A DNA stretch of 24,528 nt. Source: Enterobacteriaceae bacterium UBA3516. Lineage in GTDB: Bacteria; Pseudomonadota; Gammaproteobacteria; Enterobacterales; Enterobacteriaceae. Position numbers and translations under genes: made by a program. The notes beneath the pieces were generated by a model, which saw only the letters and a list, made by a program, of their open reading frames with translations, was not told where the DNA came from and did not search any database. Each line of letters starts with the position of its first letter. Position 1 is the first letter of the stretch. The stretch covers positions 1-24,528 of the forward strand of contig DFPL01000119.1 in the NCBI GenBank assembly GCA_002377245.1, read 5' to 3'. Positions 15,049 to 21,749 of this stretch are shown here, piece by piece.

Positions 15049-15849
15049 TTACCACCATTGATGAAAATGGTGCACCGGGCCAATGCCGTGCCCGACTTCC
15101 AGACTGTCCGCCTTTGCGAGCGCGGCGCTGAGCCAGGTTTTTGCCGCCTCCACCGTCCCATTCCAGTCCTGATGACGCGGGCGCAGTGCCGCCAGCGCGG
15201 CCGACAGCGTGCAGCCGGTGCCGTGAGTGTTTTTGGTCAATACGCGAGGTGCGGTGAAACGGGTTGCCCCGTCGCGGGTAAAGAGCCAGTCCGGGCTTTC
15301 GGCGTCATCCAGATGACCGCCTTTAATGAGCACCGCCTCGCAGCCCAGCGCCAGTAATGCCCTGCCCTGTTCATGCATCTCGCGCTCATCGCGCGCGTGG
15401 GAGGCGCCCAGCAACGCAGCAGCTTCCGGTAGATTAGGCGTGATCAAGGAAACCTGAGGTAACAGGTGTTCCCTTAATGCCGCCACCGCTGACGGTGACA
15501 AGAGCGGATCGCCGCTTTTCGCCAGCATCACGGTATCCAGCACCACGTTTTGTACCTGATAGCGCCGCAAGCGCTCTGCCACCGCTTCAACAATATCGGT
15601 TTCTGCCAGCATGCCGATTTTAGTGGTATCGATGCGCACATCGCTGAATACCGAGTCCAGTTGCGCGGCGACGAAATCCGGCTCAATGCGATACACCGAC
15701 TGCACACCCCGTGTGTTTTGCGCCACCAGCGCGGTGATCACCGAACAACCGTAGGCTTCGAGGGCTGAGAAGGTTTTAAGATCCGCCTGAATTCCGGCGC
15801 CACCGCTGGGATCGGTGCCGGCAATGGTCAGCGCATTAATTCGTTTCAT
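15049..15849 (-). CDS. thiD: Hydroxymethylpyrimidine / phosphomethylpyrimidine kinase
   Basis: This 266-residue ribokinase-fold protein is the normal length for ThiD, which phosphorylates HMP to HMP-P and then HMP-PP for thiamin synthesis. The N-terminal TIAGTDPSGGAGIQADLKTF and the C-terminal anion-hole segment NTHGTGCTLSAALAAL with its catalytic cysteine are characteristic. The start overlaps the thiM stop by 4 bases, so the two are translated together under the TPP riboswitch upstream of thiM. Confidence 0.97.
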   Translation of the reverse strand: MKRINALTIAGTDPSGGAGIQADLKTFSALEAYGCSVITALVAQNTRGVQSVYRIEPDFVAAQLDSVFSDVRIDTTKIGMLAETDIVEAVAERLRRYQVQNVVLDTVMLAKSGDPLLSPSAVAALREHLLPQVSLITPNLPEAAALLGASHARDEREMHEQGRALLALGCEAVLIKGGHLDDAESPDWLFTRDGATRFTAPRVLTKNTHGTGCTLSAALAALRPRHQDWNGTVEAAKTWLSAALAKADSLEVGHGIGPVHHFHQWW

Positions 15850-16634
15850 ACCAGCGCCTCCCCGCTAAGCGTATAGAGTGCATCAAGAAACGCAGGTACG
15901 AAGCTACCTGGCCCACTGCAGTGCGCCATTGCTCGACTCCCCGCCTGCGCCACAAAGGCACAGCCTGCCGCCACGTTATCAAGCCGGTCTCCGGGCAGCG
16001 CGCAACAGGCGGCCACCACCGCCGACAGTGCACACCCGGTACCGACCACTCGGGTCATCAACGGGTCGCCACCGATTACTATCCGGGTACGCAGCCCATC
16101 GGTGATGTAATCAACCTCGCCCGTGACGGCCACCACTGCGCCGGTCTGCCGGGCCAGGGCCTGGGCAGCAGGCAAAGCCGCACTGGCGGTGTCTGTTGTA
16201 TCCACCCCACGCCCACCGGCACTCATGCCCGCCAGGGCGAGAATTTCCGAGGCGTTACCGCGGATCGCCGCAGGTTGTAGTGCCAGTATGTCGCGGCAGA
16301 ATTGAGAACGGAATGTCAATGCGCCAACGGCAACCGGGTCCAGCGTCCAGGGGGTACCGGCTTCACGCGCGCCGTGAATCGCTGCCTGCATCGCCTGTGC
16401 GCGTTCATGAGTGAGCGTACCAACATTAATCAGTAAGGCATCGGCTATCGTAGAAAACTGCTGGGCCTCTTCCCGCTCAATCACCATCGCAGGCGACGCG
16501 CCCAACGCCAGCAGCACGTTAGCGGTAAAGGCCTGCACAACGTCGTTCGTCATACAGTGAACGAGGGGAGAACGGGTTCGAAACTGGTGAAGGATTTGCG
16601 CCACGTGGGCGCGGTCAAGCAGGTCAGGTTGCAT
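15846..16634 (-). CDS. thiM: Hydroxyethylthiazole kinase
   Basis: The 262-residue ThiM phosphorylates hydroxyethylthiazole, salvaging the thiazole half of thiamin. Family marks are the N-terminal PLVHCMTNDVVQAFTANVLL, the substrate-pocket VGTLTHERAQAM region, and the VVGTGCALSAVVAAC anion hole with the catalytic cysteine. The ribosome site AGGAG (16645-16641) sits 6 bases before the ATG and can be masked by the riboswitch expression platform. It is the first gene of thiMD. Confidence 0.97.
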   Translation of the reverse strand: MQPDLLDRAHVAQILHQFRTRSPLVHCMTNDVVQAFTANVLLALGASPAMVIEREEAQQFSTIADALLINVGTLTHERAQAMQAAIHGAREAGTPWTLDPVAVGALTFRSQFCRDILALQPAAIRGNASEILALAGMSAGGRGVDTTDTASAALPAAQALARQTGAVVAVTGEVDYITDGLRTRIVIGGDPLMTRVVGTGCALSAVVAACCALPGDRLDNVAAGCAFVAQAGSRAMAHCSGPGSFVPAFLDALYTLSGEALV

Positions 16635-16640
16635 GGTTCG

Positions 16641-16679
16641 CTCCTGCCAGGCTGAAAGAAGGGATGCCTGGCGGGCATC
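16641..16679 (-). promoter_or_regulatory. Riboswitch expression platform controlling the thiM ribosome site
   Basis: In the RNA, GCCAGGC (16672-16666) can pair with GCCTGGC (16652-16646), which abuts the AGGAG ribosome site. The alternative hairpin GATGCC (16679-16674) with GGCATC (16668-16663) uses the same bases. The two are mutually exclusive, which is the layout expected for control of translation. Confidence 0.6.
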
Positions 16680-16680
16680 T

Positions 16681-16758
16681 GACTTCCCTACGCTGGCATT
16701 ATCCAGATCAGGTGGTACGGGTATTTCTCAGCCTTCACAAAGAAGGGCACCCCGAGTC
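16681..16758 (-). promoter_or_regulatory. TPP riboswitch aptamer (THI element), intact copy
   Basis: The RNA-sense strand runs from GACTCGGGGTGCCC (5' end at 16758) through GGCTGAGAAATACCC and CTGATCTGGATAATGCCAGC to GTAGGGAAGTC at 16681. These are the conserved blocks of the E. coli thiM TPP riboswitch, including the P1 strands. TPP binding would shut off thiMD. Most of the aptamer is also the left direct repeat of the mobile element, so its upstream DNA now comes from that element. Confidence 0.95.
16688..16750. repeat. Left attachment-site copy of the element (direct repeat 1)
   Basis: This 63-bp sequence recurs at 20873-20935 in the same orientation with one mismatch (position 25 of the repeat, G here and C there). 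It lies wholly inside the TPP aptamer of thiM. Confidence 0.85.
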
Positions 16759-16762
16759 ATTT

Positions 16763-16798
16763 AAATCAAAATCAACTACTTGCGATTAACGTCCCGTT
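16763..16798. repeat. Left terminal inverted repeat of the element
   Basis: AAATCAAAAT (16763-16772) and TTAACGTCCCGTT (16786-16798) recur as complements at 20852-20843 and 20830-20818. Twenty-two of 23 bases match, and the spacers are 13 and 12 bases. The pair may be integrase or excisionase arm sites. Confidence 0.7.
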
Positions 16799-16803
16799 AA
16801 TCC

Positions 16804-16826
16804 CTGATCAGGATAATGCCAGCGTA
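16804..16826 (+). repeat. Inverted partial copy of the riboswitch core
   Basis: CTGATCAGGATAATGCCAGC and the next three bases match the aptamer core at 22 of 23 positions (CTGATCTGG in the aptamer) but in the opposite orientation. It sits just inside the left terminal repeat. Confidence 0.65.
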
Positions 16827-17095
16827 AAGCCAGAGACACAACCCCCTTCCTCTTAATGGAAAGTGCTCCGTATTGCGTCTCAAGAAGTGACCCAATAGCG
16901 AACGACAGACACAAAAAAATGCCTAGTTGCCCAGCCTCATTTAGTTTTAGTTTTTCGTTATCGCTATCGATTGATACTGTACTCGAGCCAATTGCAAAGG
17001 CGGTGGGATGAAAGAGCTATCGAAATATGTGGAGTTGATGAGAAATGATAATATCGGGTCATGATGGCATTAACCAAACAGCATAAGGAATAAAA

Positions 17096-17391
17096 ATGCG
17101 CGATTTATCAGATATCTATTAAAACTTCACGTTTTATCTTGCAGATAAAAAGTTTATTACTGGACACATAGAAGACCTGATGATGGATTTTACGGAGCTG
17201 GTTATTCTGCAATCAATAATGCCGAGGGTCCGTTATCTAAGACATTCAATAGAACAATTATCTGTGAATCAAGGACGACAGCAGAAATGGCCTTTGAAGA
17301 AATTGTAAAGCAGATTATAGAAGATACGAACATCGCTAGTCTGAGTCTTTTCATGGCTGCCAACTCCAGTGAAGAAAACACCTTAGCATAA
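17096..17391 (+). pseudogene. Decayed gene of unknown family
   Basis: The ATG has AAGGA 7 bases upstream, but the ninth codon is TAA (MRDLSDIY, stop, NFTFYLADKKFITG). A shift of frame then gives a long credible protein stretch (RRPDDGFYGAGYSAINN, GPLSKTFNRTIICE, MAFEEIVKQII) that ends at 17391. One nonsense change and one frameshift would restore about 98 codons. I do not recognise the family. The 336 bases between the left att copy and this point contain the repeats listed but no gene. Confidence 0.5.
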
Positions 17392-17652
17392 GTGACGAAA
17401 AAAGGTTTTAAACCAACATTTCACTCCTCGTGAAATCGTTATTCTTGAGTTCAAAGATCAATAATTCATCCTACAGCTAAAAAAAGCCGAGTAACTCGTC
17501 CTCAATGTTTCAGTTTAGTCTTTCGCTGCTGATCATAATGAGCAAGTGCTGATTCCCTCCCTTAATCGTTCACCCGCTGCAAAAATGTGTGCTACGAGGA
17601 ACATTGAAATATCTTGCTATGGCTGACAGGTTCAACCAATTGTCGGATTTGA

Positions 17653-17913
17653 GGTGGACAGCAACCGGGCAAGGGCAAACCGATCAGCCGTGTGGCTGTC
17701 TCAGCCAAATTTAAAGAAGCCGGGGATATGCTCGATCTTCATATTGCCGCTCATACCCCACGCAAAAACCTGGGCTATCATGCTCTGAAACGTGGTGTAA
17801 GCCTGCCAACGCTCACAAAGCTGTACTGGCATTCATCATAGGCGGTCACGCTGGCATACTGTGCGATCATGGATCGTGATGTCGAGAACGTATATAACGG
17901 GATCGACTACTAA
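17653..17913 (+). pseudogene. C-terminal remnant of a tyrosine site-specific recombinase
   Basis: The frame gives GKGKPISRVAVSAKFKEAG, then HTPRKNLGYHALKRGVSLPT, LYWHSS, a TAG codon, AVTLAYCAIMDRDVENVYNG and a natural end. This matches the C-terminal catalytic region of tyrosine recombinases of the HTLRKTxGYH...HSSxAVTxxY type. Arginine, histidines and the tyrosine region are recognisable. The internal TAG stands where CAG is likely, and the N-terminal half is gone. Its family differs from that of the integrase remnant at 20259-20776. Confidence 0.75.
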
Positions 17914-17934
17914 TATCGATGTTAAAGGAGAGAA

Positions 17935-18357
17935 GTGGTGGGTGAATTTATAGTAAACATATTGAAAAGCGACTTTTTTATAAACTTGTTGATGAGCCTT
18001 GCCACAGGTGGCTACATGGGTATTGTTGTATCAAAAGCTGTCGCCTTTTCTAACATTAAAAAGGAAGCGTTACGCATCGTTCGAACCATTGATACACTTG
18101 GACAAAATGGTGCAGTATTTCATAAAACTGATAATGTCACGACCTTGCTTCTATTAAGCTCTGAACTTCTGGGCCTTAAACATAAAAAAGCAGCAGGCGT
18201 TATCAACAATGTTTTTATCGATATTAATAAGGAAATCTTCAGTCCTTCCTTAGATTCATCTATCAGGGATGAAATCCTCGCTAATGCTCAAAAAAACATC
18301 AGGAACTTACCTGCCAGTAAGCTTGTTCTCTTCAATCCTTTCGACTTCAGTTTATAG
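17935..18357 (+). CDS. Hypothetical protein with one membrane segment
   Basis: The 140-residue protein begins at GTG 17935 or, with better spacing from AGGAG (17926-17930), GTG 17938. A hydrophobic segment at about residues 13-35 (FFINLLMSLATGGYMGIVVS) suggests membrane anchoring, followed by a helical soluble domain with a Leu-rich stretch (TTLLLLSSELLGLKHKKAAG). I do not recognise the family. It is followed after 10 bp by a small secreted protein gene, so the two are probably expressed together as cargo of the element. Confidence 0.6.
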   Translation: MVGEFIVNILKSDFFINLLMSLATGGYMGIVVSKAVAFSNIKKEALRIVRTIDTLGQNGAVFHKTDNVTTLLLLSSELLGLKHKKAAGVINNVFIDINKEIFSPSLDSSIRDEILANAQKNIRNLPASKLVLFNPFDFSL

Positions 18358-18367
18358 GGTTTAAAAA

Positions 18368-18577
18368 ATGAAGAAAATCTTACTTTGTGCACTGGCACTA
18401 CTGCCGCTAGCGGCTCATGCAGGAAAAATCACCATGAGTAACCCAGACGAACGAGAGCTACAGGGCGGGAAGCTGCTATGTACTTACGAAAACAGCATTT
18501 ATCTGTTCACGTTGGTGACTCGCTCGCAATCCTGCCCTTTCTCAAAAACGTTCGATGCAAATGATAATGAAAAGTGA
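18368..18577 (+). CDS. Small exported protein
   Basis: The 69-residue precursor has a clear Sec signal peptide (MKKILLCALALLPLAAHA) with predicted cleavage at 18/19. That leaves a mature protein of about 51 residues with two cysteines (LLCTYE and QSCPFS) that could form a disulfide in the periplasm. The family is not recognised. It is convergent with the DUF262/HNH gene and ends 9 bases from it. Confidence 0.65.
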   Translation: MKKILLCALALLPLAAHAGKITMSNPDERELQGGKLLCTYENSIYLFTLVTRSQSCPFSKTFDANDNEK

Positions 18578-18586
18578 AACGTAATT

Positions 18587-20158
18587 TTAACACTTTACTG
18601 ACTGGTTACAGTAAGGATGTGTCAACTGTACATTGTCAGAGTTACCATCACCACCTTCACGCACACGTACGATATGATCATAAGAAACTGATTTTTCAGT
18701 ATCAAGGTAACCTTGACAAATCGGACATTTCAAAGCGTTGCGCAGGGCCACGTCAATGAATACCTTACTTTTTTGTTCATCGCTGATTTTTGCAGAAGTT
18801 CTCTTAAAATCGCCAGAGAGAATTCTCCCCTCCAATTCGGCCAGTTCAATGAGCTTACTCTCATCAATATTCTCTCCCTGCTTGAGTGATTTGATCACCG
18901 CATTCAAAAAATCACAGTAGCGAATCACTCGGACATTGCTGCCTGGTTTTTGTACTATCATTGCAATCAAATCCTTAAATTCGATCATTATTCTCTCAAG
19001 CCTAGACCTGATTGATATGAAGTCTTTAAAGAATTGACCGTTATTGTTGGAGAGTTGTTTTGCTACCAGTAGCACGGTTCCTAAAAACATTGGCGTTGAG
19101 TGGATTCCAGTCGGACCATAAAAGTAAATCGCTGGATGAAGACCCAAGCTACCATCCCCATTGCCTGTAATTCTATTGCTCAATGTTGTGGCTTTGGAAA
19201 GGATTCTTAATGTATCGGAACCCGACATATCATCAGGGTAATCTTCGATTTTTTTCAAAACACCATTCTGGTTACAATCAGTGATAAGTAAGAAATCTTT
19301 CAAAACTTGGATCGCTGTCCTGACCCCTCTAGAACCGCCTAATGGAAGATCAAGAGTTTTAATCGGGCGATCAACCTCAGGTTCGAAGAGCAAACGATGC
19401 AGCTTTGCAGATTTATCTTCGAGTTGCAGGGCAATGCCCTGATCAAACTCTGACCAGTAGCGATGACCTCTACCAGCACGAATAATTGCTCGGGTTGCTA
19501 TTGGAATACTTTTCTTGCGATTCTTTAGAAGCATCTCTTCAATAGCATCAAGAGGAGTACCCTTCATATTGATGTTAAAAAATGAGGTTTCAGCCTTATC
19601 TACATCACCAACTACCCATTGGACTGAAATTCCACGTGATGTTAGCACACTGATTCGTCTCTGTTGTTCCTCGGTCAATGAAGCATCATCGGCAAGCAGC
19701 TTCTGATAATATTCCCAACTGCCGACCCTATCCTTCACAAGCTTTCTCGTTCTATCAGCAGCGCGGCGTTGCTCACGAGGAATATCATGCCCAAAAAGTT
19801 GATGAGATATATGACCGTCACCATAATCATCTTCAACCCAGGCACGTAACGCACTTAAACGATGACCACCATCGATCACAAAAAGATTGGTTGATGATCG
19901 CCAAAGAATAACTGAAGGTATCAAATCACCATTTATGTAGCACTCTAGCAGCGATACAACCTGCTCAGGCCCCCAATGATTTGTTTCACGCTGGAAATCT
20001 GGTTTCCTCAGAAGCGCTGCAATTCCATTTCCTGATTTCAATTCTCTTGCAGGAATACTGTTTAGAGTTTCAAATGAAGAATTATCTTGAATCTTTAAAC
20101 CTAAATCAGCACGCTTAATCAGTGCATCTAAATTTACAAGGTTAGAACGAGCAGCCAT
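18587..20158 (-). CDS. DUF262 / HNH nuclease, candidate anti-phage restriction protein
   Basis: The 523-residue protein has an N-terminal DUF262 (GmrS-like) domain: FQRETNHWGPEQVVSLLE at about 55-72 and VIDGGHRLSALRAWVEDD at about 94-111, where the family usually has DGQQR. The C-terminus is an HNH nuclease: C478-x2-C481, D494-H495, N509, H514 and C517. DUF262 proteins fused to or paired with HNH domains include type IV restriction enzymes such as GmrSD that cut modified DNA. The ATG at 20158 has GAGGA 8 bases upstream; the in-frame codon at 20173 is TTG inside that site. It is the only large intact gene of the element, so it may be the cargo under selection. The function is inferred. Confidence 0.85.
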   Translation of the reverse strand: MAARSNLVNLDALIKRADLGLKIQDNSSFETLNSIPARELKSGNGIAALLRKPDFQRETNHWGPEQVVSLLECYINGDLIPSVILWRSSTNLFVIDGGHRLSALRAWVEDDYGDGHISHQLFGHDIPREQRRAADRTRKLVKDRVGSWEYYQKLLADDASLTEEQQRRISVLTSRGISVQWVVGDVDKAETSFFNINMKGTPLDAIEEMLLKNRKKSIPIATRAIIRAGRGHRYWSEFDQGIALQLEDKSAKLHRLLFEPEVDRPIKTLDLPLGGSRGVRTAIQVLKDFLLITDCNQNGVLKKIEDYPDDMSGSDTLRILSKATTLSNRITGNGDGSLGLHPAIYFYGPTGIHSTPMFLGTVLLVAKQLSNNNGQFFKDFISIRSRLERIMIEFKDLIAMIVQKPGSNVRVIRYCDFLNAVIKSLKQGENIDESKLIELAELEGRILSGDFKRTSAKISDEQKSKVFIDVALRNALKCPICQGYLDTEKSVSYDHIVRVREGGDGNSDNVQLTHPYCNQSVKC

Positions 20159-20188
20159 GCTTATGTTCCTCAAGATGACAATATGGTC

Positions 20189-20216
20189 ATTATATCTTCA
20201 GTCAATGAGGTAACAA
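20189..20216 (-). promoter_or_regulatory. Promoter of the DUF262/HNH gene
   Basis: A perfect TATAAT -10 (20194-20189) follows a TTGTTA -35 (20216-20211) with a 16-bp spacer on the minus strand, 31 bases before the ATG. Confidence 0.55.
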
Positions 20217-20258
20217 CATGATTTTCTCTATTTGTTCAACCCTCTCACGAATATCACC

Positions 20259-20776
20259 TCAATTTAACCAGTACAAACCATCAATCACGTAACAAAATGA
20301 ACATAAAGGAAAAATGTGTAAATAGCGTCTGGTAATCCCTGAACCACTTTTCTCATGTCCTAACATCTGTTGCAAGTGCGCCAGGTTACCAACCCAGCTA
20401 AACAGGTTGAAATCATGGTAGGCCGGAAACTGTGAACTAGCCACCGCTGCCCATAATTATCAAAGTACGGTATACCCAGTTGATCACGGACATCAGCCAA
20501 GACCTTGACGATTTTTGGCATGTTCTTACCCGACACAGGCGAGAAAATCTTCTCTTTCCATTGACGGTTTACAAAATCGAGGAACCCCTACCGAAGTGAT
20601 CCGCTTGGATGGTTCCCACGTTGAACCAGAAGTATTTCAGGAGAAGCAAAAGACATGAACAACTGCGCTTGGGTGTGGCTGTCAGTCTCAAGCGACTTGC
20701 GAAAATATTTATTACCGGGCAGGCGGAAACGAACGTAATAAATCCCGTTGCGTGTGATGGTGTGACGTATGGTCAT
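20259..20776 (-). pseudogene. Degenerate tyrosine integrase of the element
   Basis: The N-terminus (MTIRHTITRNGIYYVRFRLP, then GNKYFRKSLET) is a typical arm-binding start of a phage-type integrase. After a deletion of the middle, a second frame reads SPVSGKNMPKIVKVLADVRD and GQRWLVHSFRPT. A third reads LQQMLGHEK and TRRYLH, which are the catalytic HxxR, the LGH box and the region of the nucleophilic tyrosine. At least two frame changes and the loss of the central part make it non-functional. Its position about 100 bp from the right att copy is the usual place for an integrase gene and supports the element boundaries. Confidence 0.8.
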
Positions 20777-20817
20777 ATGGCACATTCTGAAAGCCTCATT
20801 GAGTAATGAACTATCAA

Positions 20818-20852
20818 AACAGGACGTTAAAGCTAGATATTTATTTTGATTT
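20818..20852. repeat. Right terminal inverted repeat of the element
   Basis: AACAGGACGTTAA (20818-20830) and ATTTTGATTT (20843-20852) are the complement of the left repeat, 20 bases inside the right att copy. Confidence 0.7.
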
Positions 20853-20872
20853 TCAATGGATAACTGCCAGGA

Positions 20873-20943
20873 CTACGCTGGCATTATCCAGATCAGCTGG
20901 TACGGGTATTTCTCAGCCTTCACAAAGAAGGGCACTTCGATTC
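20873..20943 (-). repeat. Right attachment-site copy: degraded TPP aptamer (direct repeat 2)
   Basis: Positions 20873-20935 repeat 16688-16750 with one mismatch. Beyond the repeat, the P1-side sequence still resembles the intact copy but has decayed (GAATCGAAG instead of GACTCGGGG), and the opposite side lacks GGGAAGTC. The aptamer cannot close P1 and controls no gene here. Confidence 0.85.
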
Positions 20944-20946
20944 AAA

Positions 20947-21537
20947 TTACTGAAAGTTTTGTGAGGCAGGTAGCGAAAAGCAATCACCATCCTGATATCG
21001 CAGAGTCGCCTGAAACTGCCCCGGCGTGATGCCAAAACATCCCTTGAACGCCTCAATATAGGCGCTGATATTGCTGTAACCGCTACGAGTGGCAATTTCA
21101 CTGACCGGCAGCCCCGCCTGCACCCAATACAGCGAGGTCACCACTTTCGCCTGCTGCCGCCATTGGCTGAAACTGAGCCCGGTCTGCTCGCGAAACAGTC
21201 GGCTCAGTGTCCGCACACTGACACCCCATTGCTGAGCGAGTTTGGCCTGATCCTGCAAAGTATCCGGCTGGGCCAGCAACGCATCCGCGATATTGCGCGC
21301 CCGCGGCAATTGCAGGGGAAGCGGCGATGTGGATGCAATTTCTACACCCAACACAATGAGCAGGCTTTGCAAATACTCAGCCGACAATTTCCTCAGGCCA
21401 TCTGGACAAGCGCGTTCCAGTAGCCCATCAACAAAATGGTTGGCGGAGTAAATACCTGCCTGCATCGGAAAGTGCTCCGCGTGCTCAGCATCGAGATAGA
21501 GACTTTTCCCTGCCACCTCTCCCTGCACCTGCGCGCA
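20947..21537 (-). pseudogene. AraC-family regulator, 5'-truncated
   Basis: The last 90 residues hold an AraC-type double helix-turn-helix (KLAQQWGVSVRTLSRLFREQ and VSEIATRSGYSNISAYIEAF, then GITPGQF). Upstream is part of the cupin sensor domain (RHCAQVQGEVAGKSLYLDAE). About 195 residues remain of a protein that in this family is usually 250-270, and no normal start is present: the frame opens with GTG at 21528 inside cupin sequence. The missing 5' end meets the truncated 5' end of the divergent gene at about 21537, so one deletion probably removed both starts. Its 3' end lies 11 bases from the right att copy. Confidence 0.7.
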
Positions 21538-21749
21538 ATGGCGGCGTGACCGTTCTGGCGATGGCTGGGGAGGATGGCACCGTGTTTACCCATCACCATG
21601 TCCGGGTGGAAAAGCGAGAGGGTCAGCAAAGTGAAATTGAAGTGCTGGCCCGATTTACCCTCTCGGCGGGCCTTATTGCCCACTGCGATGAACTGACGCG
21701 CCTGGTCAGCGGCGCGCATGATGACCATGATTTAGGTAGCAGACGTTAA
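21538..21749 (+). pseudogene. NTF2/SnoaL-like protein, C-terminal fragment
   Basis: The frame reads NGGVTVLAMAGEDGTVFTHH, then VEKREGQQ, EVLARFTLSAGLIAHCDELT, RLVSGAHDDHDLGSRR. It resembles the end of small nuclear-transport-factor-2 (SnoaL-like) proteins, which are often divergent from AraC-type regulators. Only about 70 C-terminal codons are present, without a start. It overlaps the end of manA by 4 bases. Confidence 0.6.

Larger units (their letters stand above)
16688..20935. mobile_element. 4.2-kb decayed integrative element in the thiMD TPP riboswitch
   Basis: The element is bounded by the 63-bp direct repeats and has terminal inverted repeats just inside them. It carries integrase remnants at the right end, an unrelated recombinase remnant, two small genes, an intact DUF262/HNH gene and one further pseudogene. 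Base composition is clearly more AT-rich than thiMD or manA. The layout, with an integrase next to one att copy and cargo in the middle, is that of an integrative genomic island. Both recombinase genes are broken, so it can no longer move by itself. Confidence 0.75.
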
